In this document: positions 24,601 to 38,800 of the stretch, in pieces
How positions within the stretch are numbered: the stretch's first letter is position 1
Layout: every line of letters starts with the position of its first letter
Assembly (NCBI GenBank): GCA_963971575.1
Contig: OZ020619.1
Location: 19,722,813 to 19,786,812, forward strand
Source: Liopterus haemorrhoidalis
Taxonomy: Eukaryota; Arthropoda; Insecta; Coleoptera; Dytiscidae
Length of the DNA: 64,000 nucleotides
Direction: 5' to 3'
Made by a program: the position numbers and the translations under genes
The notes under the pieces: generated by a model
Database searches by the model: none
What the model saw: only the letters and a program-made list of their open reading frames with translations
Told to the model about the DNA's origin: nothing

Positions 24601-26336
24601 TAAATATTGTTGGAAATAAGAAGACAAATCTTTTATTCAAATACAATTTTTTGATTGGATAAATATTTAAAGAGTTATGGCGGGAAAACAATTTTGTGGT
24701 TAAAATTTAGTTAACTCTCTTATTAATAACTTTACAGTAAAAAATGTATTATAAATATTGTTGGAAATAAGAAGACAAATCTTTTATTCAAATACAATTT
24801 TTTGATTGGATAAATATTTAAAGAGTTATGGCGGGAAAACAATTTTGTGGTTAAAATTTAGTTAACTCCCTTATTATTAACTTTACAGTAAAAAATGTAT
24901 TATAAATGTTGTTGGAAATAAGAAGACAAATCTTTTATTCAAATACAATTTTTTGATTGGATAAATATTTAACGAGTTATGGCGGGAAAACAATTTTGTG
25001 GTTAAAATTTAGTTAACTCCCTTATTAATAACTTTACAGTAAAAAATGTATTATAAATATTGTTGGAAATAAGAAGACAAATCTTTTATTCAAATACAAT
25101 TTTTTGATTGGATAAATATTTAAAGAGTTATGGCGGGAAAACAATTTTGTGGTTAAAATTTAGTTTACTCCCTTATTAATAACTTTACAGTAAAAAATGT
25201 ATTATAAATATTGTTGGAAATAAGAAGACAAATCTTTTATTCAAATACAATTTTTTGATTGGATAAATATTTAAAGAGTTATGGCGGGAAAACAATTTTG
25301 TGGTTAAAATTTAGTTAACTCCCTTATTAATAACTTTACAGTAAAAAATGTATTATAAATATTGTTGGAAATAAGAAGACAAATCTTTTATTCACATACA
25401 ATTTTTTGATTGGATAAATATTTAAAGAGTTATGGCGGGAAAACAATTTTGTGGTTAAAATTTAGTTTACTCCCTTATTATTAACTTTACAGTAAAAAAT
25501 TTATAACAAATATTGTTGAAAATAAGAAGACAAATCTTTTATTCAAATACAATTTTTTGATTGGATAAATATTTAAAGAGTTATGGCGGGAAAACAATTT
25601 TGTGGTTAAAATTTAGTTAACTCCCTTATTAATAACTTTACAGTAAAAAATGTTTATTAAATATTGTTGGAAATAAGAAGACAAATCTTTTATTCAAATA
25701 CAATTTTTTGATTGGATAAATATTTAAAGAGTTATGGCGGGAAAACAATTTTGTGGTTAAAATTTAGTTAACTCCCTTATTAATAACTTTACAGTAAAAA
25801 ATTAAAAATAAATATTGTTGGAAATAAGAAGACAAATCTTTTATTCAAATACAATTTTTTGATTGGATAAATATTTAAAGAGTTATGGCGGGAAAACAAT
25901 TTTGTGGTTAAAATTTAGTTAACTCCCTTATTATTAACTTTACAGTAAAAAATTTATAATAAATATTGTTGGAAATAAGAAGACAAATCTTTTTTTTTAA
26001 ACAAAATTTTTTGATTGGATAAATATTTAAAGAGTTATGGCGGGAAAACAATTTTGTGGTTAAAATTTAGTTAACTCCCTTATTATTAACTTTACAGTAA
26101 AAAATGAAAAATAAATATTGTTGGAAATAAGAAGACAAATCTTTTATTCAAATACAATTTTTTGATTGGATAAATATTTAAAGAGTTATGGCGGGAAAAC
26201 AATTTTGTGGTTAAAATTTAGTTAACTCCCTTATTATTAACTTTACAGTAAAAAATGTATTATAAATGTTGTTGGAAATAAGAAGACAAATCTTTTATTC
26301 AAATACAATTTTTTGATTGGATAAATATTTAACGAG
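18632..26336 (+). repeat. 51-monomer HOR, copy 1 (7,705 bp)
   Basis: Seven independent rare markers recur exactly 7,705 bases downstream. They are TTACATT (18991 and 23220), TTTATAAAC (20096), CTCTCTT (20335 and 24715), AGAAGCCAAT (CC at 22056), ATAACAAAT (about 25503) and AACGAG (24971, 26331). The length equals 51 x 151 plus five 152-bp monomers minus one single-base deletion. An internal duplication is visible: 18.3-19.4 kb repeats at 22.5-23.65 kb (offset 4,229), and 19.5-20.5 kb at 23.8-24.9 kb (offset 4,380). At each marker I checked the two copies are identical, which suggests recent duplication. Confidence 0.92.
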
Positions 26337-29300
26337 TTATGGCGGGAAAACAATTTTGTGGTTAAAATTTAGTTAACTCCCTTATTAATAACTTTACAGT
26401 AAAAAATTAAAAATAAATATTGTTGGAAATAAGAAGACAAATCTTTTATTCAAATACAATTTTTTGATTGGATAAATATTTAAAGAGTTATGGCGGGAAA
26501 ACAATTTTGTGGTTAAAATTTAGTTAACTCCCTTATTATTAACTTAACAGTAAAAAATGTATCATAAATATTGTTGGAAATAAGAAGACAAATCTTTTAT
26601 TCAAATACAATTTTTTGATTGGATAAATATTTAAAGAGTTATGGCGGGAAAACAATTTTGTGGTTAAAATTTAGTTAACTCCCTTATTAATAACTTTACA
26701 TTAAAAAATGTATCATAAATATTGTTGGAAATAAGAAGACAAATCTTTTATTCAAATACAATTTTTTGATTGGATAAATATTTAAAGAGTTATGGCGGGA
26801 AAACAATTTTGTGGTTAAAATTTAGTTAACTCCCTTATTATTAACTTTACAGTAAAAAATGAAAAATAAATATTGTTGGAAATAAGAAGACAAATCTTTT
26901 TTTTAAACACAATTTTTTGATTGGATAAATATTTAAAGAGTTATGGCGGGAAAACAATTTTGTGGTTAAAATTTAGTTAACTCCCTTATTATTAACTTTA
27001 CAGTAAAAAATTAAAAATAAATATTGTTGGAAATAAGAAGACAAATCTTTTTTTTACACACAATTTTTTGATTGGATAAATATTTAAAGAGTTATGGCGG
27101 GAAAACAATTTTGTGGTTAAAATTTAGTTAACTCCCTTATTAATAACTTTACAGTAAAAAATGTATTATAAATATTGTTGGAAATAAGAAGACAAATCTT
27201 TTATTCAAATACAATTTTTTGATTGGATAAATATTTAAAGAGTTATGGCGGGAAAACAATTTTGTGGTTAAAATTTAGTTTACTCCCTTATTATTAACTT
27301 TACAGTAAAAAATTTATAATAAATATTGTTGAAAATAAGAAGACAAATCTTTTATTCAAATACAATTTTTTGATTGGATAAATATTTAAAGAGTTATGGC
27401 GGGAAAACAATTTTGTGGTTAAAATTTAGTTAACTCCCTTATTAATAACTTTACAGTAAAAAATGTTTATTAAATATTGTTGGAAATAAGAAGACAAATC
27501 TTTTATTCAAATACAATTTTTTGATTGGATAAATATTTAAAGAGTTATGGCGGGAAAACAATTTTGTGGTTAAAATTTAGTTAACTCCCTTATTAATAAC
27601 TTTACAGTAAAAAATTAAAAATAAATATTGTTGGAAATAAGAAGACAAATCTTTTTTTTTAAACAAAATTTTTTGATTGGATAAATATTTAAAGAGTTAT
27701 GGCGGGAAAACAATTTTGTGGTTAAAATTTAGTTAACTCCCTTATTATTAACTTTACAGTAAAAAATTTATAATAAATATTGTTGGAAATAAGAAGACAA
27801 ATCTTTTTTTATAAACAAAATTTTTTGATTGGATAAATATTTAAAGAGTTATGGCGGGAAAACAATTTTGTGGTTAAAATTTAGTTAACTCCCTTATTAT
27901 TAACTTTACAGTAAAAAATGAAAAATAAATATTGTTGGAAATAAGAAGACAAATCTTTTATTCAAATACAATTTTTTGATTGGATAAATATTTAAAGAGT
28001 TATGGCGGGAAAACAATTTTGTGGTTAAAATTTAGTTAACTCTCTTATTAATAACTTTACAGTAAAAAATGTATTATAAATATTGTTGGAAATAAGAAGA
28101 CAAATCTTTTATTCAAATACAATTTTTTGATTGGATAAATATTTAAAGAGTTATGGCGGGAAAACAATTTTGTGGTTAAAATTTAGTTAACTCCCTTATT
28201 AATAACTTTACAGTAAAAAATGTATTATAAATATTGTTGGAAATAAGAAGACAAATCTTTTATTCAAATACAATTTTTTGATTGGATAAATATTTAAAGA
28301 GTTATGGCGGGAAAACAATTTTGTGGTTAAAATTTAGTTTACTCCCTTATTATTAACTTAACAGTAAAAAATTTATAATAAATATTGTTGGAAATAAGAA
28401 GACAAATCTTTTATTCAAATACAATTTTTTGATTGGATAAATATTTAAAGAGTTATGGCGGGAAAACAATTTTGTGGTTAAAATTTAGTTAACTCCCTTA
28501 TTATTAACTTTACAGTAAAAAATGTATAATAAATATTGTTGGAAATAAGAAGACAAATCTTTTATTCAAATACAATTTTTTGATTGGATAAATATTTAAA
28601 GAGTTATGGCGGGAAAACAATTTTGTGGTTAAAATTTAGTTAACTCCCTTATTATTAACTTTACAGTAAAAAATGAAAAATAAATGTTGTTGAAAATAAG
28701 AAGACAAATCTTTTATTAAAATACAATTTTTTGATTGGATAAATATTTAAAGAGTTATGGCGGGAAAACAATTTTGTGGTTAAAATTTAGTTAACTCCCT
28801 TATTAATAACTTTACAGTAAAAAATGTATTATAAATATTGTTGGAAATAAGAAGACAAATCTTTTATTCAAATACAATTTTTTGATTGGATAAATATTTA
28901 AAGAGTTATGGCGGGAAAACAATTTTGTGGTTAAAATTTAGTTAACTCCCTTATTATTAACTTTACAGTAAAAAATGTATAATAAATATTGTTGGAAATA
29001 AGAAGACAAATCTTTTATTCAAATACAATTTTTTGATTGGATAAATATTTAAAGAGTTATGGCGGGAAAACAATTTTGTGGTTAAAATTTAGTTTACTCC
29101 CTTATTATTAACTTTACAGTAAAAAATTTATAAAAAATATTGTTGGAAATAAGAAGACAAATCTTTTATTCAAATACAATTTTTTGATTGGATAAATATT
29201 TAAAGAGTTATGGCGGGAAAACAATTTTGTGGTTAAAATTTAGTTTACTCCCTTATTATTAACTTTACAGTAAAAAATTTATAATAAATATTGTTGGAAA

Positions 29301-32300
29301 TAAGAAGACAAATCTTTTATTCAAATACAATTTTTTGATTGGATAAATATTTAAAGAGTTATGGCGGGAAAACAATTTTGTGGTTAAAATTTAGTTAACT
29401 CCCTTATTATTAACTTAACAGTAAAAAATGTATCATAAATATTGTTGGAAATAAGAAGACAAATCTTTTATTCAAATACAATTTTTTGATTGGATAAATA
29501 TTTAAAGAGTTATGGCGGGAAAACAATTTTGTGGTTAAAATTTAGTTAACTCCCTTATTAATAACTTTACAGTAAAAAATTAAAAATAAATATTGTTGGA
29601 AATAAGAAGACAAATCTTTTTTTTAAACACAATTTTTTGATTGGATAAATATTTAAAGAGTTATGGCGGGAAAACAATTTTGTGGTTAAAATTTAGTTAA
29701 CTCCCTTATTAATAACTTTACAGTAAAAAATTAAAAATAAATATTGTTGGAAATAAGAAGCCAATCTTTTTTTTAAACACAATTTTTTGATTGGATAAAT
29801 ATTTAAAGAGTTATGGCGGGAAAACAATTTTGTGGTTAAAATTTAGTTAACTCCCTTATTAATAACTTTACAGTAAAAAATGTATTATAAATATTGTTGG
29901 AAATAAAAAGACAAATCTTTTATTCAAATACAATTTTTTGATTGGATAAATATTTAAAGAGTTATGGCGGGAAAACAATTTTGTGGTTAAAATTTAGTTA
30001 ACTCCCTTATTATTAACTTTACAGTAAAAAATGAAAAATAAATATTGTTGGAAATAAGAAGACAAATCTTTTTTTTAAACACAATTTTTTGATTGGATAA
30101 ATATTTAAAGAGTTATGGCGGGAAAACAATTTTGTGGTTAAAATTTAGTTAACTCCCTTATTATTAACTTTACAGTAAAAAATGTATTATAAATGTTGTT
30201 GGAAATAAGAAGACAAATCTTTTATTCAAATACAATTTTTTGATTGGATAAATATTTAAAGAGTTATGGCGGGAAAACAATTTTGTGGTTAAAATTTAGT
30301 TAACTCCCTTATTAATAACTTTACAGTAAAAAATGTATTATAAATATTGTTGGAAATAAGAAGACAAATCTTTTATTCAAATACAATTTTTTGATTGGAT
30401 AAATATTTAAAGAGTTATGGCGGGAAAACAATTTTGTGGTTAAAATTTAGTTTACTCCCTTATTATTAACTTAACAGTAAAAAATTTATAATAAATATTG
30501 TTGGAAATAAGAAGACAAATCTTTTATTCAAATACAATTTTTTGATTGGATAAATATTTAAAGAGTTATGGCGGGAAAACAATTTTGTGGTTAAAATTTA
30601 GTTAACTCCCTTATTAATAACTTTACAGTAAAAAATTAAAAATAAATATTGTTGGAAATAAGAAGACAAATCTTTTATTCAAATACAATTTTTTGATTGG
30701 ATAAATATTTAAAGAGTTATGGCGGGAAAACAATTTTGTGGTTAAAATTTAGTTAACTCCCTTATTATTAACTTAACAGTAAAAAATGTATCATAAATAT
30801 TGTTGGAAATAAGAAGACAAATCTTTTATTCAAATACAATTTTTTGATTGGATAAATATTTAAAGAGTTATGGCGGGAAAACAATTTTGTGGTTAAAATT
30901 TAGTTAACTCCCTTATTAATAACTTTACATTAAAAAATGTATCATAAATATTGTTGGAAATAAGAAGACAAATCTTTTATTCAAATACAATTTTTTGATT
31001 GGATAAATATTTAAAGAGTTATGGCGGGAAAACAATTTTGTGGTTAAAATTTAGTTAACTCCCTTATTATTAACTTTACAGTAAAAAATGAAAAATAAAT
31101 ATTGTTGGAAATAAGAAGACAAATCTTTTTTTTAAACACAATTTTTTGATTGGATAAATATTTAAAGAGTTATGGCGGGAAAACAATTTTGTGGTTAAAA
31201 TTTAGTTAACTCCCTTATTATTAACTTTACAGTAAAAAATTAAAAATAAATATTGTTGGAAATAAGAAGACAAATCTTTTTTTTACACACAATTTTTTGA
31301 TTGGATAAATATTTAAAGAGTTATGGCGGGAAAACAATTTTGTGGTTAAAATTTAGTTTACTCCCTTATTATTAACTTTACAGTAAAAAATTTATAATAA
31401 ATATTGTTGAAAATAAGAAGACAAATCTTTTATTCAAATACAATTTTTTGATTGGATAAATATTTAAAGAGTTATGGCGGGAAAACAATTTTGTGGTTAA
31501 AATTTAGTTAACTCCCTTATTAATAACTTTACAGTAAAAAATGTATTATAAATATTGTTGGAAATAAGAAGACAAATCTTTTATTCAAATACAATTTTTT
31601 GATTGGATAAATATTTAAAGAGTTATGGCGGGAAAACAATTTTGTGGTTAAAATTTAGTTTACTCCCTTATTATTAACTTTACAGTAAAAAATTTATAAT
31701 AAATATTGTTGAAAATAAGAAGACAAATCTTTTATTCAAATACAATTTTTTGATTGGATAAATATTTAAAGAGTTATGGCGGGAAAACAATTTTGTGGTT
31801 AAAATTTAGTTAACTCCCTTATTAATAACTTTACAGTAAAAAATGTTTATTAAATATTGTTGGAAATAAGAAGACAAATCTTTTATTCAAATACAATTTT
31901 TTGATTGGATAAATATTTAAAGAGTTATGGCGGGAAAACAATTTTGTGGTTAAAATTTAGTTAACTCCCTTATTAATAACTTTACAGTAAAAAATTAAAA
32001 ATAAATATTGTTGGAAATAAGAAGACAAATCTTTTTTTTTAAACAAAATTTTTTGATTGGATAAATATTTAAAGAGTTATGGCGGGAAAACAATTTTGTG
32101 GTTAAAATTTAGTTAACTCCCTTATTATTAACTTTACAGTAAAAAATTTATAATAAATATTGTTGGAAATAAGAAGACAAATCTTTTTTTTTAAACAAAA
32201 TTTTTTGATTGGATAAATATTTAAAGAGTTATGGCGGGAAAACAATTTTGTGGTTAAAATTTAGTTAACTCCCTTATTATTAACTTTACAGTAAAAAATG

Positions 32301-34041
32301 AAAAATAAATATTGTTGGAAATAAGAAGACAAATCTTTTATTCAAATACAATTTTTTGATTGGATAAATATTTAAAGAGTTATGGCGGGAAAACAATTTT
32401 GTGGTTAAAATTTAGTTAACTCTCTTATTAATAACTTTACAGTAAAAAATGTATTATAAATATTGTTGGAAATAAGAAGACAAATCTTTTATTCAAATAC
32501 AATTTTTTGATTGGATAAATATTTAAAGAGTTATGGCGGGAAAACAATTTTGTGGTTAAAATTTAGTTAACTCCCTTATTATTAACTTTACAGTAAAAAA
32601 TGTATTATAAATGTTGTTGGAAATAAGAAGACAAATCTTTTATTCAAATACAATTTTTTGATTGGATAAATATTTAACGAGTTATGGCGGGAAAACAATT
32701 TTGTGGTTAAAATTTAGTTAACTCCCTTATTAATAACTTTACAGTAAAAAATGTATTATAAATATTGTTGGAAATAAGAAGACAAATCTTTTATTCAAAT
32801 ACAATTTTTTGATTGGATAAATATTTAAAGAGTTATGGCGGGAAAACAATTTTGTGGTTAAAATTTAGTTTACTCCCTTATTAATAACTTTACAGTAAAA
32901 AATGTATTATAAATATTGTTGGAAATAAGAAGACAAATCTTTTATTCAAATACAATTTTTTGATTGGATAAATATTTAAAGAGTTATGGCGGGAAAACAA
33001 TTTTGTGGTTAAAATTTAGTTAACTCCCTTATTAATAACTTTACAGTAAAAAATGTATTATAAATATTGTTGGAAATAAGAAGACAAATCTTTTATTCAC
33101 ATACAATTTTTTGATTGGATAAATATTTAAAGAGTTATGGCGGGAAAACAATTTTGTGGTTAAAATTTAGTTTACTCCCTTATTATTAACTTTACAGTAA
33201 AAAATTTATAACAAATATTGTTGAAAATAAGAAGACAAATCTTTTATTCAAATACAATTTTTTGATTGGATAAATATTTAAAGAGTTATGGCGGGAAAAC
33301 AATTTTGTGGTTAAAATTTAGTTAACTCCCTTATTAATAACTTTACAGTAAAAAATGTTTATTAAATATTGTTGGAAATAAGAAGACAAATCTTTTATTC
33401 AAATACAATTTTTTGATTGGATAAATATTTAAAGAGTTATGGCGGGAAAACAATTTTGTGGTTAAAATTTAGTTAACTCCCTTATTAATAACTTTACAGT
33501 AAAAAATTAAAAATAAATATTGTTGGAAATAAGAAGACAAATCTTTTATTCAAATACAATTTTTTGATTGGATAAATATTTAAAGAGTTATGGCGGGAAA
33601 ACAATTTTGTGGTTAAAATTTAGTTAACTCCCTTATTATTAACTTTACAGTAAAAAATTTATAATAAATATTGTTGGAAATAAGAAGACAAATCTTTTTT
33701 TTTAAACAAAATTTTTTGATTGGATAAATATTTAAAGAGTTATGGCGGGAAAACAATTTTGTGGTTAAAATTTAGTTAACTCCCTTATTATTAACTTTAC
33801 AGTAAAAAATGAAAAATAAATATTGTTGGAAATAAGAAGACAAATCTTTTATTCAAATACAATTTTTTGATTGGATAAATATTTAAAGAGTTATGGCGGG
33901 AAAACAATTTTGTGGTTAAAATTTAGTTAACTCCCTTATTATTAACTTTACAGTAAAAAATGTATTATAAATGTTGTTGGAAATAAGAAGACAAATCTTT
34001 TATTCAAATACAATTTTTTGATTGGATAAATATTTAACGAG
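26337..34041 (+). repeat. 51-monomer HOR, copy 2 (7,705 bp)
   Basis: This tandem copy starts just after the AACGAG at 26331 and ends with the AACGAG at 34036. Markers inside include TTACATT at 26696 and 30925, the TTTATAAAC tail at about 27810, CTCTCTT near 28040 and 32420, CC of AGAAGCCAAT at 29761, AACGAG at 32676 and ATAACAAAT near 33206. The junction between copies lies inside the invariant monomer block. It is in perfect 151-bp register, as expected for unequal exchange between aligned monomers. Confidence 0.92.
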
Positions 34042-34320
34042 TTATGGCGGGAAAACAATTTTGTGGTTAAAATTTAGTTAACTCCCTTATTAATAACTTT
34101 ACAGTAAAAAATGTATTATAAATATTGTTGGAAATAAGAAGACAAATCTTTTATTCAAATACAATTTTTTGATTGGATAAATATTTAAAGAGTTATGGCG
34201 GGAAAACAATTTTGTGGTTAAAATTTAGTTTACTCCCTTATTAATAACTTTACAGTAAAAAATTTATAATAAATATTGTTGAAAATAAGAAGACAAATCT
34301 TTTATTCAAATACAATTTTT

Positions 34321-35853
34321 TGATTGGATAAATATTTAAAGAGTTATGGCGGGAAAACAATTTTGTGGTTAAAATTTAGTTAACTCCCTTATTATTAACT
34401 TTACAGTAAAAAATTAAAAATAAATATTGTTGGAAATAAGAAGACAAATCTTTTTTTTACACACAATTTTTTGATTGGATAAATATTTAAAGAGTTATGG
34501 CGGGAAAACAATTTTGTGGTTAAAATTTAGTTTACTCCCTTATTATTAACTTTACAGTAAAAAATTTATAATAAATATTGTTGAAAATAAGAAGACAAAT
34601 CTTTTATTCAAATACAATTTTTTGATTGGATAAATATTTAAAGAGTTATGGCGGGAAAACAATTTTGTGGTTAAAATTTAGTTAACTCCCTTATTAATAA
34701 CTTTACAGTAAAAAATGTATTATAAATATTGTTGGAAATAAGAAGACAAATCTTTTATTCAAATACAATTTTTTGATTGGATAAATATTTAAAGAGTTAT
34801 GGCGGGAAAACAATTTTGTGGTTAAAATTTAGTTTACTCCCTTATTATTAACTTTACAGTAAAAAATTTATAATAAATATTGTTGAAAATAAGAAGACAA
34901 ATCTTTTATTCAAATACAATTTTTTGATTGGATAAATATTTAAAGAGTTATGGCGGGAAAACAATTTTGTGGTTAAAATTTAGTTAACTCCCTTATTAAT
35001 AACTTTACAGTAAAAAATGTTTATTAAATATTGTTGGAAATAAGAAGACAAATCTTTTATTCAAATACAATTTTTTGATTGGATAAATATTTAAAGAGTT
35101 ATGGCGGGAAAACAATTTTGTGGTTAAAATTTAGTTAACTCCCTTATTAATAACTTTACAGTAAAAAATTAAAAATAAATATTGTTGGAAATAAGAAGAC
35201 AAATCTTTTTTTTTAAACAAAATTTTTTGATTGGATAAATATTTAAAGAGTTATGGCGGGAAAACAATTTTGTGGTTAAAATTTAGTTAACTCCCTTATT
35301 ATTAACTTTACAGTAAAAAATTTATAATAAATATTGTTGGAAATAAGAAGACAAATCTTTTTTTTTAAACAAAATTTTTTGATTGGATAAATATTTAAAG
35401 AGTTATGGCGGGAAAACAATTTTGTGGTTAAAATTTAGTTAACTCCCTTATTATTAACTTTACAGTAAAAAATGAAAAATAAATATTGTTGGAAATAAGA
35501 AGACAAATCTTTTATTCAAATACAATTTTTTGATTGGATAAATATTTAAAGAGTTATGGCGGGAAAACAATTTTGTGGTTAAAATTTAGTTAACTCTCTT
35601 ATTAATAACTTTACAGTAAAAAATGTATTATAAATATTGTTGGAAATAAGAAGACAAATCTTTTATTCAAATACAATTTTTTGATTGGATAAATATTTAA
35701 AGAGTTATGGCGGGAAAACAATTTTGTGGTTAAAATTTAGTTAACTCCCTTATTATTAACTTTACAGTAAAAAATGTATTATAAATGTTGTTGGAAATAA
35801 GAAGACAAATCTTTTATTCAAATACAATTTTTTGATTGGATAAATATTTAAAG
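34321..35853 (+). repeat. partial third copy of a 10-monomer stretch of the 51-mer
   Basis: This segment matches 31145-32677 at an offset of 3,176 bp (21 monomers) and the corresponding part of copy 1 near 23.4-25.0 kb. It keeps the acacacaa tail (about 34460), three GTTGA monomers in the same spacing and the CTCTCTT change at about 35593. It stops where the AACGAG expected at 35852 is instead AAAGAG. Confidence 0.85.
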
Positions 35854-38800
35854 AGTTATGGCGGGAAAACAATTTTGTGGTTAAAATTTAGTTAACTCCC
35901 TTATTATTAACTTTACAGTAAAAAATGTATAATAAATATTGTTGGAAATAAGAAGACAAATCTTTTATTCAAATACAATTTTTTGATTGGATAAATATTT
36001 AAAGAGTTATGGCGGGAAAACAATTTTGTGGTTAAAATTTAGTTTACTCCCTTATTATTAACTTTACAGTAAAAAATTTATAATAAATATTGTTGGAAAT
36101 AAGAAGACAAATCTTTTATTCAAATACAATTTTTTGATTGGATAAATATTTAAAGAGTTATGGCGGGAAAACAATTTTGTTGTTAAAATTTAGTTAACTC
36201 CCTTATTATTAACTTAACAGTAAAAAATGTAGCATAAATATTGTTGGAAATAAGAAGACAAATCTTTTATTCAAATACAATTTTTTGATTGGATAAATAT
36301 TTAAAGAGTTATGGCGGGAAAACAATTTTGTGGTTAAAATTTAGTTAACTCCCTTATTATTAACTTTACAGTAAAAAATGAAAAATAAATATTGTTGGAA
36401 ATAAGAAGACAAATCTTTTTTTTAAACACAATTTTTTGATTGGATAAATATTTAAAGAGTTATGGCGGGAAAACAATTTTGTGGTTAAAATTTAGTTAAC
36501 TCCCTTATTATTAACTTTACAGTAAAAAATGTATAATAAATATTGTTGGAAATAAGAATACAAATCTTTTATTCAAATACAATTTTTTGATTGGATAAAT
36601 ATTTAAAGAGTTATGGCGGGAAAACAATTTTGTTGTTAAAATTTAGTTAACTCCCTTATTATTAACTTAACAGTAAAAAATGTATCATAAATATTGTTGG
36701 AAATAAGAAGACAAATCTTTTATTCAAATACAATTTTTTGATTGGATAAATATTTAAAGAGTTATGGCGGGAAAACAATTTTGTGGTTAAAATTTAGTTT
36801 ACTCCCTTATTATTAACTTTACAGTAAAAAATTTATAATAAATATTGTTGGAAATAAGAAGACAAATCTTTTATTCAAATACAATTTTTTGATTGGATAA
36901 ATATTTAAAGAGTTATGGCGGGAAAACAATTTTGTGGTTAAAATTTAGTTTACTCCCTTATTATTAACTTTACAGTAAAAAATTTATAATAAATATTGTT
37001 GGAAATAAGAAGACAAATCTTTTATTCAAATACAATTTTTTGATTGGATAAATATTTAAAGAGTTATGGCGGGAAAACAATTTTGTGGTTAAAATTTAGT
37101 TAACTCCCTTATTATTAACTTAACAGTAAAAAATGTATCATAAATATTGTTGGAAATAAGAAGACAAATCTTTTATTCAAATACAATTTTTTGATTGGAT
37201 AAATATTTAAAGAGTTATGGCGGGAAAACAATTTTGTGGTTAAAATTTAGTTAACTCCCTTATTAATAACTTTACAGTAAAAAATTAAAAATAAATATTG
37301 TTGGAAATAAGAAGACAAATCTTTTTTTTAAACACAATTTTTTGATTGGATAAATATTTAAAGAGTTATGGCGGGAAAACAATTTTGTGGTTAAAATTTA
37401 GTTAACTCCCTTATTAATAACTTTACAGTAAAAAATTAAAAATAAATATTGTTGGAAATAAGAAGCCAATCTTTTTTTTAAACACAATTTTTTGATTGGA
37501 TAAATATTTAAAGAGTTATGGCGGGAAAACAATTTTGTGGTTAAAATTTAGTTAACTCCCTTATTAATAACTTTACAGTAAAAAATGTATTATAAATATT
37601 GTTGGAAATAAGAAGACAAATCTTTTATTCAAATACAATTTTTTGATTGGATAAATATTTAAAGAGTTATGGCGGGAAAACAATTTTGTGGTTAAAATTT
37701 AGTTAACTCCCTTATTATTAACTTTACAGTAAAAAATGAAAAATAAATATTGTTGGAAATAAGAAGACAAATCTTTTTTTTAAACACAATTTTTTGATTG
37801 GATAAATATTTAAAGAGTTATGGCGGGAAAACAATTTTGTGGTTAAAATTTAGTTAACTCCCTTATTATTAACTTTACAGTAAAAAATGAAAAATAAATA
37901 TTGTTGGAAATAAGAAGACAAATCTTTTTTTTAAACACAATTTTTTGATTGGATAAATATTTAAAGAGTTATGGCGGGAAAACAATTTTGTGGTTAAAAT
38001 TTAGTTAACTCCCTTATTAATAACTTTACAGTAAAAAATGTATTATAAATATTGTTGGAAATAAGAAGACAAATCTTTTATTCAAATACAATTTTTTGAT
38101 TGGATAAATATTTAAAGAGTTATGGCGGGAAAACAATTTTGTGGTTAAAATTTAGTTTACTCCCTTATTATTAACTTTACAGTAAAAAATTTATAATAAA
38201 TATTGTTGGAAATAAGAAGATAAATCTTTTATTCAAATACAATTTTTTGATTGGATAAATATTTAAAGAGTTATGGCGGGAAAACAATTTTGTGGTTAAA
38301 ATTTAGTTAACTCCCTAATTATTAACTTTACAGTAAAAAATGTATAATAAATATTGTTGGAAATAAGAAGACAAATCTTTTATTCAAATACAATTTTTTG
38401 ATTGGATAAATATTTAAAGAGTTATGGCGGGAAAACAATTTTGTTGTTAAAATTTAGTTAACTCCCTTATTATTAACTTAACAGTAAAAAATGTATCATA
38501 AATATTGTTGGAAATAAGAAGACAAATCTTTTATTCAAATACAATTTTTTGATTGGATAAATATTTAAAGAGTTATGGCGGGAAAACAATTTTGTGGTTA
38601 AAATTTAGTTAACTCCCTTATTATTAACTTTACAGTAAAAAATGAAAAATAAATATTGTTGGAAATAAGAAGACAAATCTTTTTTTTAAACACAATTTTT
38701 TGATTGGATAAATATTTAAAGAGTTATGGCGGGAAAACAATTTTGTGGTTAAAATTTAGTTAACTCCCTTATTATTAACTTTACAGTAAAAAATGTATAA

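Noticed and set aside
18632..34041. Assembly error as the explanation for the identical 7.7-kb copies
   Set aside because: Cannot be excluded without reads, but the left and right flanks differ and the junction is in perfect monomer register, so a true duplication is the simpler reading.
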